Below, in pieces: positions 1-6,304 of a stretch of 7,983 nt of DNA. The first letter of the stretch is position 1. Every line of letters begins with the position of its first letter. A program made the translations under genes and the position numbers. A model generated the notes under the pieces. That model was given only the letters and a program-made list of their open reading frames with translations, searched no databases and was not told the DNA's origin. The stretch is from an uncultured Eubacteriales bacterium (GTDB lineage: Bacteria > Bacillota > Clostridia > Oscillospirales > Acutalibacteraceae). The DNA lies in assembly GCA_900320925.1 (NCBI GenBank), contig ONUD01000199.1, positions 1 through 7,983 on the forward strand, given 5' to 3'.

Positions 1-386
1 AAGATAGCAGTAGAAGTGGGGTTGGTGGTGGGGATGACCGCACCGATGATACCAATCGGTTCCGCCACCTTTGTCATGCCGAAAGCAGGGTCATCGTCAA
101 TCACCCCGCAAGTCTTGGTATTCTTATACGTGTTGTAGATATACTCAGCGGCATAGTGATTTTTGATGACCTTATCTTCCGCCACGCCCATGCCGGTTTC
201 TTCCACTGCCATTTTTGCCAGCGGGATACGAGCCTGATTCGCTGCAATGGCAGCCGCTTTAAAGATTTTGTCAACCTGCTCCTGAGAATACTCGGCAAAC
301 TGTTTTTGTGCCTCTCTTACCTGTGCAAGCCTGGCATAAAAGCTGTCGAGATCCTGTACTTCGATGGTATGTTCTGCATTCGTCAT
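1..386 (-). CDS. adhE: Bifunctional acetaldehyde-CoA/alcohol dehydrogenase AdhE, N-terminal part (runs off window)
   Basis: The reverse strand reads 128 codons from the ATG at 386-384 to the left edge with no stop. AdhE converts acetyl-CoA to acetaldehyde and then ethanol with NADH in the cytoplasm, regenerating NAD+ in fermentation. The visible part is the start of the aldehyde dehydrogenase domain. It has stretches I recognise from E. coli AdhE: SQEQVDKIF (about 34-42), RIPLAKMAVEETGMG (53-67), EDKVIKNHYAAEYIYN (70-85), KTCGV (91-95) and EPIGII followed by PTTNPTSTAI (109-128). The catalytic Cys and the C-terminal Fe-alcohol dehydrogenase domain lie outside. The start is supported by GGAGGA eight bases upstream and by the length of the N-terminus. 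A monofunctional acetaldehyde dehydrogenase cannot be excluded from this fragment, but the similarity favours AdhE. It is divergent from the ter-like operon and probably unrelated in function. Confidence 0.93.
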   Translation of the reverse strand, partial: MTNAEHTIEVQDLDSFYARLAQVREAQKQFAEYSQEQVDKIFKAAAIAANQARIPLAKMAVEETGMGVAEDKVIKNHYAAEYIYNTYKNTKTCGVIDDDPAFGMTKVAEPIGIIGAVIPTTNPTSTAI

Positions 387-394
387 CGTTCTCG

Positions 395-400
395 TCCTCC
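395..400 (-). promoter_or_regulatory. Ribosome binding site of adhE
   Basis: On the minus strand these bases read GGAGGA, eight bases before the ATG at 386. This fixes the start of adhE. Confidence 0.8.
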
Positions 401-425
401 GTTTTTATATGGTTTGTTTTTCTCC

Positions 426-454
426 ATTATAATCCATTGTTAAAAACGGGTCAA
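426..454 (-). promoter_or_regulatory. Sigma-A promoter of adhE
   Basis: On the minus strand a -35 box TTGACC (454-449) is followed after 17 bases by a perfect -10 TATAAT (431-426). Transcription would start near 419, giving a leader of about 33 bases before the adhE ATG. The spacer contains TTAACAA (444-438 on the minus strand), which resembles one half of a clostridial Rex redox-repressor site, but the second half-site is poor. Rex control is known for adhE in other Firmicutes and is only a possibility here. Confidence 0.75.
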
Positions 455-525
455 TATCTTTCCTGAAATTTTTATGAATATTTCTGGACACAGGTTTGAT
501 TTCCCTGACGTTTTCGCTGTGCGTA

Positions 526-554
526 TTGACAAAGTGAACAATATAAAGTATAAT
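526..554 (+). promoter_or_regulatory. Sigma-A promoter of the ter-like operon
   Basis: TTGACA (526-531) and TATAAT (549-554) are both perfect consensus boxes with the ideal 17-base spacer. Initiation would fall near 561, about 50 bases before the ATG at 614. It is the only strong promoter I see before the plus-strand gene run, so it probably serves the whole operon. The -35 boxes of this promoter and the divergent adhE promoter are 71 bases apart. I see no convincing operator next to it. Confidence 0.8.
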
Positions 555-613
555 TATGAAGAATAAAAGGTGAGTATTGATAAACAGAACTGCTCTGAAA
601 GGATAAATGGCAA

Positions 614-2383
614 ATGAGATTGAACGGTCTGTCCTCAAGAGAGGTGGAGAGAAGCCGTAAAGAATACGGGATGAACAGCTTTACACAAATGCCCGGAGCT
701 TCTTTGGCAGTCAGGCTGGCAGGAATCGCCAAAAAACCGACGATACTGGCGGGACTGGTCATGCTGGCGGTACAGGCGGTACTCTCGGGCATGGGAGATG
801 CACAGCTTTCCGTGGTCATGGAGATGCTTCTGGCACTGGCAGTGCTGTGTGGGGTTTCCGCAGCCGCCGAGCTTGTGGCAGAACGGACTGCCCGTAAGCT
901 CCATGACGAGGAGCAACTCAGGGGGACTGCCAAAATCGTCCGTGACGGCACGATGACGGAGCTGCCGTTCGATCAGGTCGTTGTCGGCGATATGATCCTG
1001 CTCCAGTCAGGCGACCGTGTTCCCGCCGACGGGGAGATTGCCTATGGCAGAGTGATCGTTGACCAAAGTGCCTTGGGCGGCAGTGCGGAGGCGGAAAAGC
1101 TCCCCGCTCCCGAAAGAGTCAGGCAATATGATGCCGGTGACCTGTCCAATCGGTTCTATGTCTGCCGCAGCAGCGTGGTTTGCAGCGGAGAAGCCTATAT
1201 GTATGTCAAAGCGGTGGGGGACAAGACGCTGTTGGGCAAGCGTGTCTTGCAGAAACAGTTTGAATCCCCGGAAAATCTGCCTGTCATCGGATGGACGGTT
1301 CTTTGCACACAGAGAGCCTTTGTCGGTTATTTCGTGGCATTGTGCATTTTAGCAGCGGCATCGCTGTCTGCCTTGCTGTCAGGAAGGCTGCTGTCTGCGG
1401 GAGTCAGTGCATTGGCTCTGACCGCCGCCGCTGTGTTTCTGTTCACGGAGGGACGGCATATCCTGACACGGTGCTTCGTTACCAAAAGACTGCAAACACT
1501 GCTCACACAGCACCTTCTGGTCAAGGATGTGCATATCCTCTCACGACTCGGCAAAATTAAAGTCCTGCTTGCCGATAAAACGGGCAACTTTACGGATGGT
1601 CAGTTTTCCGTGCGTGCCGTGACACTGGCTGATGGCAGTGATGTCACCAATTTGTCAGAAACCTCCCCTGCACTGCTGACAGAACTTTGTATCGGTATGG
1701 GAATCAACAACAGTGCCGGTATCAGCGGTGTCAGTGTCGTTGGCGGGAACAGAACCGACAGAGCCATGCTCTCCTTTTTAATGCAGGCAGATGTCATGGA
1801 CTCTCTGATACGCTACCATGCCGTGCGGTTTCAGGAATATGACCCCGAAAGAAAATATGCAAGTGCCGTTGTTCCCGTCAATGGAACGGAAAAAGTTTAT
1901 CTCAAAGGGGATGTATCCGTTATTGGGGGAATGTGCCGCTTTTACCTTGATAGAGAGGGAAGGAAACATCCCTTGTCCGCTCCCCTCAGAAGCAGTACGG
2001 GACGAACTGTCGGTGTTGCCGTGAAAGAGCAGGAGGATGTTATCTGGATAAGCACCGTTTCCTTGGAAGATCATGAGCGTCCCGAAGCGGCAGAACTGGC
2101 AAACCTGGTCAAAACCCGTGTCATTGTCGTGACAAGCGGCAGTGATACGGATCAAAATGTCCGTTCGGCACTGCTGCCGAAAGATAAAGTCAACATGGTA
2201 AAAGAGTTTCAGGAACAGGGAATGCCTGTGGCAGTCCTGTTTGACAGCGTGCATGACGTGGAGGCCATGCGTGCGGCAGATGTGGCAATTGCCCCGAAAA
2301 ATGCCGATGAAGCTGCCAAGCAGGCAGCCGATATTATCATGACGGACGACAATCTCCTGTCACTGAAACAACTGATTCCATAG
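614..2383 (+). CDS. Degenerate P-type ATPase-like membrane protein lacking M5-M10 (589 aa)
   Basis: The protein has the layout of a type II (Ca2+-ATPase-like) P-type ATPase: an N-terminal GLSSREVERSRKEYG segment (5-19), hydrophobic M1 and M2 (about 42-60 and 64-85), an actuator domain with GDMILLQSGDRVPADG (125-140), M3 and M4 (about 235-255 and 259-278), and P and N domains with DKTG (321-324), DPERK (410-414) and KGD (431-433). Several catalytic motifs are altered. TGES is GGSA (155-158), PEGL is TEGR (278-281), DKTGT ends in Asn325, TGD is lost near 507-510, and GDGxND reads FDSVHD (543-548), keeping both Asp. The protein stops just after the P domain, about 250-300 residues short of the family, so M5-M10 are missing. 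The next gene starts 22 bases later, leaving no room for a lost tail. It probably cannot pump and may sense or scaffold at the membrane; that role is inferred. An in-frame TGA at 596-598 leaves ATG 614 as the start, after AAAGGA. Confidence 0.85.
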   Translation: MRLNGLSSREVERSRKEYGMNSFTQMPGASLAVRLAGIAKKPTILAGLVMLAVQAVLSGMGDAQLSVVMEMLLALAVLCGVSAAAELVAERTARKLHDEEQLRGTAKIVRDGTMTELPFDQVVVGDMILLQSGDRVPADGEIAYGRVIVDQSALGGSAEAEKLPAPERVRQYDAGDLSNRFYVCRSSVVCSGEAYMYVKAVGDKTLLGKRVLQKQFESPENLPVIGWTVLCTQRAFVGYFVALCILAAASLSALLSGRLLSAGVSALALTAAAVFLFTEGRHILTRCFVTKRLQTLLTQHLLVKDVHILSRLGKIKVLLADKTGNFTDGQFSVRAVTLADGSDVTNLSETSPALLTELCIGMGINNSAGISGVSVVGGNRTDRAMLSFLMQADVMDSLIRYHAVRFQEYDPERKYASAVVPVNGTEKVYLKGDVSVIGGMCRFYLDREGRKHPLSAPLRSSTGRTVGVAVKEQEDVIWISTVSLEDHERPEAAELANLVKTRVIVVTSGSDTDQNVRSALLPKDKVNMVKEFQEQGMPVAVLFDSVHDVEAMRAADVAIAPKNADEAAKQAADIIMTDDNLLSLKQLIP

Positions 2384-2405
2384 AAAGAAAGCGAGGAAAA
2401 CAACA

Positions 2406-3017
2406 ATGAGTGTAAGCCTGAAAAAAGGACAAAAAGTCGACCTTACCAAAGGAAATTCCGGCTTGAAACGTGTCATGGTAGGTCTGGGCTGGGATGAAGC
2501 CAAAAAAACCGGCGGCTTCTTCAAGAGAACCGTACAGGATTTTGACTGTGACGCAATGGCGTTTTTGCTGCAAAAGGGAAAAATTGTGCAAAGAACCGAT
2601 GTGGTATTCTTCAATAACCTCAACCATCCGTCGGGCTGTGTCATCCATAAGGGTGACAACCTCACAGGCGGCGGTGCAGGCGATGATGAACAGATCATGG
2701 TGGAGCTGTCACGTCTGCCGATGGAATATGACAGAATCGTGTTCCTTGTCAGTATCTATCAGGCCAATGAACGCCGTCAGCATTTCGGTATGATCCAGAA
2801 TGCCTTTATCCGCATTGTTGATGCCGATACCAACAAAGAACTCTGCATTTATAATCTTTCTTCGGAGGATTATGACGGCAAGTGTGCCATGGTATTCGGT
2901 GAGCTGTACCGCAAGGACGGCGAATGGAAGTTCAATGCTATCGGTCAGCCCATGAATATCTGGGCAGTTGATGACCTTTCAGAGCGTTACGGTCTTGCAA
3001 AAAGTGTTTGGAGGTAA
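2406..3017 (+). CDS. Divergent TerD-family protein (copy 1)
   Basis: This 203-aa protein is a TerD/TerZ-family stress protein, a soluble beta-sandwich fold that binds Ca2+ in characterised members. Family marks are SLKKGQKVDLTK (4-15), VGLGWD (25-30), DFDCDAMAFLL (45-55), GDN (83-85), GDDEQ (92-96), RRQHFG (123-128) and GEWKFNAIGQ (172-181). It differs from the other three copies in three ways: 14 residues between GWD and DFD where they have 8, DFDCD in place of DFDLD, and a C-terminus without the YRGGL motif, ending in a unique tail of about 20 residues. The acidic residues of the metal site are kept. It follows the ATPase-like gene by 22 bases, with GAGG at 2393-2396 as ribosome site. It is best read as a specialised paralog. 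I cannot tell which named ter gene is its ortholog. Confidence 0.9.
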   Translation: MSVSLKKGQKVDLTKGNSGLKRVMVGLGWDEAKKTGGFFKRTVQDFDCDAMAFLLQKGKIVQRTDVVFFNNLNHPSGCVIHKGDNLTGGGAGDDEQIMVELSRLPMEYDRIVFLVSIYQANERRQHFGMIQNAFIRIVDADTNKELCIYNLSSEDYDGKCAMVFGELYRKDGEWKFNAIGQPMNIWAVDDLSERYGLAKSVWR

Positions 3018-3023
3018 TAGAAC

Positions 3024-3614
3024 ATGGCAGTCAATTTGCAAAAGGGACAGCGAGTATCCTTGGATAAATCTACAAAAATGGCACTCATCGGTCTGGGCTG
3101 GGATTCCAACCGCTATGACGGCGGTTATGACTTTGACCTGGACGCTTCCGCATTCCTGCTGGGAGCAGACGGCAAGGTGCTGAGTGATGAAGATTTCATC
3201 TTCTACAATAACCCCGAATCCAAAACGGGTGCTGTCAAATCCATGGGCGATGACACCACGGGCGGTAGCAGTCAGGAGGGCGATGATGAACAAATCTTTA
3301 TCGACTTCACCAAACTTCCCCCTGAAGTCGAAAAAATCGCCATTACCGTGACAATTCACGATGCAGAAGCCCGCCGTCAGAACTTTGGACAGGTATCCAA
3401 TGCGTATGTCAGAGTCCTGAAAATCGAGAACGAATTTGATACACAGGGCGAAACCATGATACAGTTTGACCTGGAAGAGGAATTTTCGATTGAAACCTCT
3501 TTGGTCGTGTGCGAAATCTACAAAAAGAGCGGTGAATGGAAGTTCAATGCCCTTGCCGCAGGTTACAGGGGCGGTTTGGAAGCCTTGTGCCGTGCCTACG
3601 GTGTCAGTGTGTAA
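3024..3614 (+). CDS. terD: TerD-family Ca2+-binding stress protein (copy 2)
   Basis: This is a complete 196-aa TerD protein. It shows VSL near 11-13, GLGWD (23-27), DFDLDASAFLL (36-46), FYNN (60-63), GDDTTGG (75-81), GDDEQ (86-90), RRQNFGQVSNAYVR (117-130), GEWKFNA (170-176) and YRGGLEALC (181-189). The clustered acidic residues in DFDLD and GDDEQ are the Ca2+-site region of the family. TerD proteins are cytoplasmic and are linked to tellurite, phage and oxidative stress responses, with unclear biochemistry. The ribosome site GGAGG (3011-3015) overlaps the stop of the previous gene, which points to translational coupling. By hand alignment it is about 80% identical to copy 3. Residues 133-140 are the most divergent block, and here copies 3 and 4 resemble each other. 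Confidence 0.95.
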   Translation: MAVNLQKGQRVSLDKSTKMALIGLGWDSNRYDGGYDFDLDASAFLLGADGKVLSDEDFIFYNNPESKTGAVKSMGDDTTGGSSQEGDDEQIFIDFTKLPPEVEKIAITVTIHDAEARRQNFGQVSNAYVRVLKIENEFDTQGETMIQFDLEEEFSIETSLVVCEIYKKSGEWKFNALAAGYRGGLEALCRAYGVSV

Positions 3615-3629
3615 AAGGAGGGAAACATT

Positions 3630-4220
3630 ATGGCAGTCAGTTTGCAAAAAGGACAAAGAGTCGGCTTAGGAAACACCATGCAGTATGCTTTAATCGGTCT
3701 GGGCTGGGACGCCAACCGCTATGACGGCGGCTATGACTTTGATCTGGACGCTTCGGCATTCCTGTTGGGGGCAGACGGCAAGGTACTGCGTGATGAGGAC
3801 TTTGTCTTTTACAACAATCCCGAAACCCGTAACGGTGCTGTACGTTCCACAGGCGATGATACCACAGGCGGCAACAGTGCAGAAGGTGATGATGAGCAAA
3901 TTATCATCGACTTTACCAAGCTTCCCCCTGAAATCGAAAAAATTGCCATCACTGTCACCATTCACGAAGCAGATGTCCGTCATCAGAATTTCGGACAGGT
4001 ATCCAATGCCTATGTGCGTGTTGTGAATCTTCCCAATGCGGAAGCACAAGATGGTGAAACCATGCTCCGCTTTGATTTGGAAGAAGAATTTTCCGTTGAA
4101 ACCTCTCTGGTCGTGTGCGAAATTTACCGCAGAAACGGCGAATGGAAGTTCAATGCACTGGCGGCAGGCTATCGAGGCGGTTTGGAAGCGTTGTGCCGTG
4201 CCTACGGTGTCAACGTGTAA
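3630..4220 (+). CDS. terD: TerD-family Ca2+-binding stress protein (copy 3)
   Basis: This 196-aa TerD protein carries all the motifs of copy 2 in the same positions: GLGWD (23-27), DFDLD (36-40), GDDTTGG (75-81), GDDEQ (86-90), HQNFGQV (118-124) and YRGGL (181-185). By hand alignment it differs from copy 4 at 18 of 196 positions (about 91% identity), so the two are a recent duplication. The gene follows copy 2 by 15 bases with a strong AAAGGAGGG site that starts at the last base of the preceding TAA. The same linker form recurs before copy 4, so the duplicated unit included the ribosome site. Its exact partner metal and role are unknown. Confidence 0.95.
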   Translation: MAVSLQKGQRVGLGNTMQYALIGLGWDANRYDGGYDFDLDASAFLLGADGKVLRDEDFVFYNNPETRNGAVRSTGDDTTGGNSAEGDDEQIIIDFTKLPPEIEKIAITVTIHEADVRHQNFGQVSNAYVRVVNLPNAEAQDGETMLRFDLEEEFSVETSLVVCEIYRRNGEWKFNALAAGYRGGLEALCRAYGVNV

Positions 4221-4237
4221 AAAGGAGGGAAACCATT

Positions 4238-4831
4238 ATGGCAGTCAGCTTGCAAAAAGGTCAGCGAGTCACTTTGGGCAATTCCATGCAGTACGCTTTA
4301 GTCGGTCTGGGGTGGGATGCCAACCGTTATGACGGCGGTTATGATTTCGACCTTGACGCATCTGCATTTCTGCTCGGAAGAAACGGAAGAGTTCTGCGAG
4401 ATGAGGACTTTGTCTTCTACAACAATCTTGAGACCCGTGACGGTGCCGTACGCTCCACAGGCGATGATACCACAGGCGGCAACAGTGACGGCGGTGACGA
4501 TGAACAAATTATCATCGACTTTACCAAACTTCCGCCTGAAATTGAAAAAATTGCCATCACCGTTACGATCCATGAAGCCGATATTCGTCATCAGAATTTC
4601 GGACAGGTATCCAATGCTTATGTGCGTGTCGTGCAGCTTCCCAATGCAGAAGCAGAAGATGGTGAAACCATCATCCGTTTCGATTTGGAAGAGGAATTTT
4701 CTGTTGAAACCTCTCTGGTCGTGTGCGAGATTTACCGCAGGAACGGCGAATGGAGATTCAATGCCGTTGCCGCCGGTTACAGGGGCGGTCTGGAAGCCCT
4801 GTGCCGTGCCTACGGCGTAGATGTAGAATGA
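4238..4831 (+). CDS. terD: TerD-family Ca2+-binding stress protein (copy 4)
   Basis: This 197-aa TerD protein begins at ATG 4238 after AAAGGAGGG (4221-4229). The open frame extends upstream to 4115, but that part overlaps copy 3 and has no homology, so 4238 is the start. The motifs GLGWD, DFDLD, GDDTTGG, GDDEQ and YRGGL match copy 3 position for position. Changes include GRNG for GADG (47-50) and NLE for NPE near 63-65. The C-terminus reads GVDVE where copies 2 and 3 end GVSV and GVNV. The extra Glu codon and the TGA stop lie right at the start of a heptamer repeat array, and the AAAGGAGGG linker seen after copies 2 and 3 is gone. I infer that the repeat replaced the original stop and linker. 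Confidence 0.94.
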   Translation: MAVSLQKGQRVTLGNSMQYALVGLGWDANRYDGGYDFDLDASAFLLGRNGRVLRDEDFVFYNNLETRDGAVRSTGDDTTGGNSDGGDDEQIIIDFTKLPPEIEKIAITVTIHEADIRHQNFGQVSNAYVRVVQLPNAEAEDGETIIRFDLEEEFSVETSLVVCEIYRRNGEWRFNAVAAGYRGGLEALCRAYGVDVE

Positions 4832-4858
4832 GAGTGGAGAGTGGAGAGTGGAGAGTGG
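4831..4858 (+). repeat. Tandem heptamer array, four perfect copies of AGAGTGG
   Basis: AGAGTGG is repeated four times without error from 4831 to 4858, followed by a partial copy. The first base is the last base of the terD copy 4 stop codon. Perfect copies suggest recent expansion by slippage or insertion of a repeat unit. It is not needed for coding. Confidence 0.85.
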
Positions 4859-4880
4859 AGTGCTTCACCATTCACTCTCC
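4850..4880 (+). other. Hairpin at the end of the heptamer array (possible attenuator)
   Basis: GGAGAGTG (4850-4857) pairs perfectly with CACTCTCC (4873-4880). Inside it GTG (4860-4862) can pair with CAC (4866-4868) around a 3-base loop. The stem is followed by GCC and only four T, so it is at best a weak terminator. It could lower expression of the genes downstream of terD or protect the terD mRNA end. The repeat allows pairing in several registers. Confidence 0.5.
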
Positions 4881-4887
4881 GCCTTTT

Positions 4888-4900
4888 CAATTCATAATTG
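4888..4900 (+). repeat. Small AT-rich palindrome CAATT-CAT-AATTG
   Basis: CAATT and AATTG form a perfect 5-bp stem around CAT. The core AATTCATAATT recurs exactly at 7742-7752 in the left arm of the downstream inverted repeat, so both gaps seem to carry members of one repeat family. Confidence 0.55.
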
Positions 4901-4932
4901 TACATTGCTTGAAGGGTGGCTTGTATAAGAGA

Positions 4933-5556
4933 ATGTCGGAAGAAAATACGCTTTTGGTATCACATACGGAAAACAGTACGGAACTGCTTGGTCCGTACAG
5001 GCGTTTTGTTATATGGGTTCACGGGTGCTGTTTTGACTGTGAGGGCTGCCTTGCAGAGAATACCAAAAATGGCAGCTATACAGCATGGAAGATACAGGAA
5101 TTGGCTGAAACGATTGCTTCCTGTGATGTGGAGGGCATTACCGTCAGCGGCGGTGAGCCATTCTTGCAGGCGAATGCCCTGTATGCCATGCTTCGGCAAC
5201 TGCAAAGCCTGAAAGAAATGGGCGTTATCATCTATACAGGCTTCACGCTGGAGGAATTGCGGCGAAAGGACGACTGCAACCGTCTTTTGAGCATGACGGA
5301 TCTCCTCATTGACGGCAGGTATGTCAGGGAACTGGATGACGGCAGAGCCTATATCGGTTCTTCCAACCAGCGTCTGCACTACCTGTCAGACCGTTACAAA
5401 ACAGTGGGACAAGTCTATTATGCGGCGGCAAAACGCCGTGCTGAAATCAAGTTTACTGCCAATCAGGCGGTGCTGATTGGTGTACCGTCCAAAGGAGTAC
5501 TGGACGTGTGGCAGAAAATCAAGGAAAAGGCAGGAGGTATGAGCGGTGATTTTTGA
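4933..5556 (+). CDS. Radical SAM activase-like protein (NrdG/PflA type)
   Basis: This 207-aa protein has the radical SAM cluster motif CX3CX2C at Cys32, Cys36 and Cys39 (in HGCCFDCEGC), which would bind a 4Fe-4S cluster and S-adenosylmethionine. SGGEPFLQ (72-79) is the GGE motif that contacts SAM. DLLIDGRY (123-130) and GSSNQR (142-147) are typical of NrdG-like activases, whose usual length of about 150-250 aa fits. Such enzymes install a glycyl radical on a partner, for example anaerobic ribonucleotide reductase, but no glycyl radical enzyme is in the window, so the target is unknown. ATG 4933 is chosen because homology starts just after it. Its ribosome site is weak: AAGGG at 4912-4916 is 16 bases away. 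In-frame TTG at 4921 is an alternative start. The weak site may be a result of the repeat inserted upstream. The end overlaps the next gene by 11 bases. Confidence 0.9.
   Translation: MSEENTLLVSHTENSTELLGPYRRFVIWVHGCCFDCEGCLAENTKNGSYTAWKIQELAETIASCDVEGITVSGGEPFLQANALYAMLRQLQSLKEMGVIIYTGFTLEELRRKDDCNRLLSMTDLLIDGRYVRELDDGRAYIGSSNQRLHYLSDRYKTVGQVYYAAAKRRAEIKFTANQAVLIGVPSKGVLDVWQKIKEKAGGMSGDF
5533..5537 (+). promoter_or_regulatory. GGAGG ribosome site that selects a GTG start
   Basis: GGAGG lies inside the end of the radical SAM gene, eight bases before GTG 5546. This ideal spacing supports a GTG start for the next gene, and the overlap implies coupled translation. Confidence 0.75.
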
Positions 5557-6298
5557 AGCGGAGGTATTGGTCAGGGATACCGTCAGAATGAATGTTTTGA
5601 AAGAAGTGATGGCAGGTGAAACGGCACTGGCCGTGCAGTTGGACGATGCCGCCATTGAAAATTATGCCGTGCAGGTTCACCGTGACGGTAGCAGAGTGCG
5701 AGTATACGGCAACTTCAATATGTCTGAAAGCGTGGACGGGCAGACCCTTACCATCAGACCCATCTCTGTTGACAAGTCACTCAAAATCGTTCCTGCCCTT
5801 TCGGGAGAACTGTCAGAAAAAAGTATCGTGCTTGTCAGGAGTGCCACGAAAAAAGAAGAAAACCGCTATCCCTTTGATGGGACACTGATGGGACTGGAAC
5901 TGATACCGTCAGGCAATCACTATCTTTTGCGGTTGGAATATGCGGATACCCAACAGCCGCCTGTCACAGAAGAAGCAACTGCCCCACCTCCCACAGTGCC
6001 AACGGAAACGATACAACCAGCAGAACCCCCAAAACCCACAGAAACCGTACCGCCTGCACCCCCGGCACCTGCCCCGCCGCCCGTGGATACGGATACCGCT
6101 CAGGCTCAGACAGAAGAATATCAAAAACGGCTCCAAACGGCTCAGCGTGTTATTCCCTATTATCAGGATACGCAAACACTTGAAACCTTGCTGAAAGAGA
6201 TTGCTGACAAGCTGGAGGAAGCCGAAAAACAGATTGCCCTTTTGATACAGGCAAAACAACAAAAAACCATGGAAATAGAGGGCAGTATAAAGGGGTGA
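5546..6298 (+). CDS. Unknown protein with Pro-rich linker and C-terminal coiled coil (250 aa)
   Basis: I do not recognise this family. It starts at GTG 5546. Residues 1-133 look like a compact, mostly beta-rich domain with alternating hydrophobic residues, such as EAEVLVRDTVRMNVL (4-18), YAVQVHRDGSRVRVYGNF (40-57) and LELIPSGNHYLLRLEY (117-132). Residues 137-180 are a Pro/Thr-rich linker with runs such as PPAPPAPAPPPV. Residues 186-245 form a predicted coiled coil (EEYQKRLQTAQ, then LLKEIADKLEEAEKQIALL). There is no signal peptide or membrane segment, so it is likely cytoplasmic. It contains IPYYQD (203-208), similar to IAYYQE at 41-46 of the next protein, so the two may interact. It overlaps the radical SAM gene and ends 6 bases before the next gene. 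A role as an adaptor in the ter-like system is inferred from position only. Confidence 0.8.
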   Translation: MIFEAEVLVRDTVRMNVLKEVMAGETALAVQLDDAAIENYAVQVHRDGSRVRVYGNFNMSESVDGQTLTIRPISVDKSLKIVPALSGELSEKSIVLVRSATKKEENRYPFDGTLMGLELIPSGNHYLLRLEYADTQQPPVTEEATAPPPTVPTETIQPAEPPKPTETVPPAPPAPAPPPVDTDTAQAQTEEYQKRLQTAQRVIPYYQDTQTLETLLKEIADKLEEAEKQIALLIQAKQQKTMEIEGSIKG

Positions 6299-6304
6299 TG
6301 AGGC

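Noticed and set aside
438..455. Full Rex operator in the adhE promoter
   Set aside because: Only the TTGTTAA half fits; the other half (GGGTCAA) matches poorly, so it is mentioned as a possibility and not listed as a site.
570..617. Short upstream ORF from GTG 570 overlapping the ATG at 614
   Set aside because: It has no proper ribosome site and only 15 codons. The overlap with the start may be chance.
607..660. ATG at 607 as start of the first operon gene
   Set aside because: It is in a different frame that stops after 17 codons, and it lies too close to the AAAGGA ribosome site.
2979..3656. A 225-codon open frame on the minus strand
   Set aside because: It is the antisense of terD copy 2. 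Similar antisense frames appear opposite copies 3 and 4, as expected for duplicated genes.
4115..4237. N-terminal extension of terD copy 4
   Set aside because: The extra residues are out-of-frame copy 3 sequence. TerD homology and the ribosome site start at 4238.
4723..4932. N-terminal extension of the radical SAM protein
   Set aside because: It runs through terD copy 4 and the heptamer repeat in another frame. Family similarity begins after 4933.
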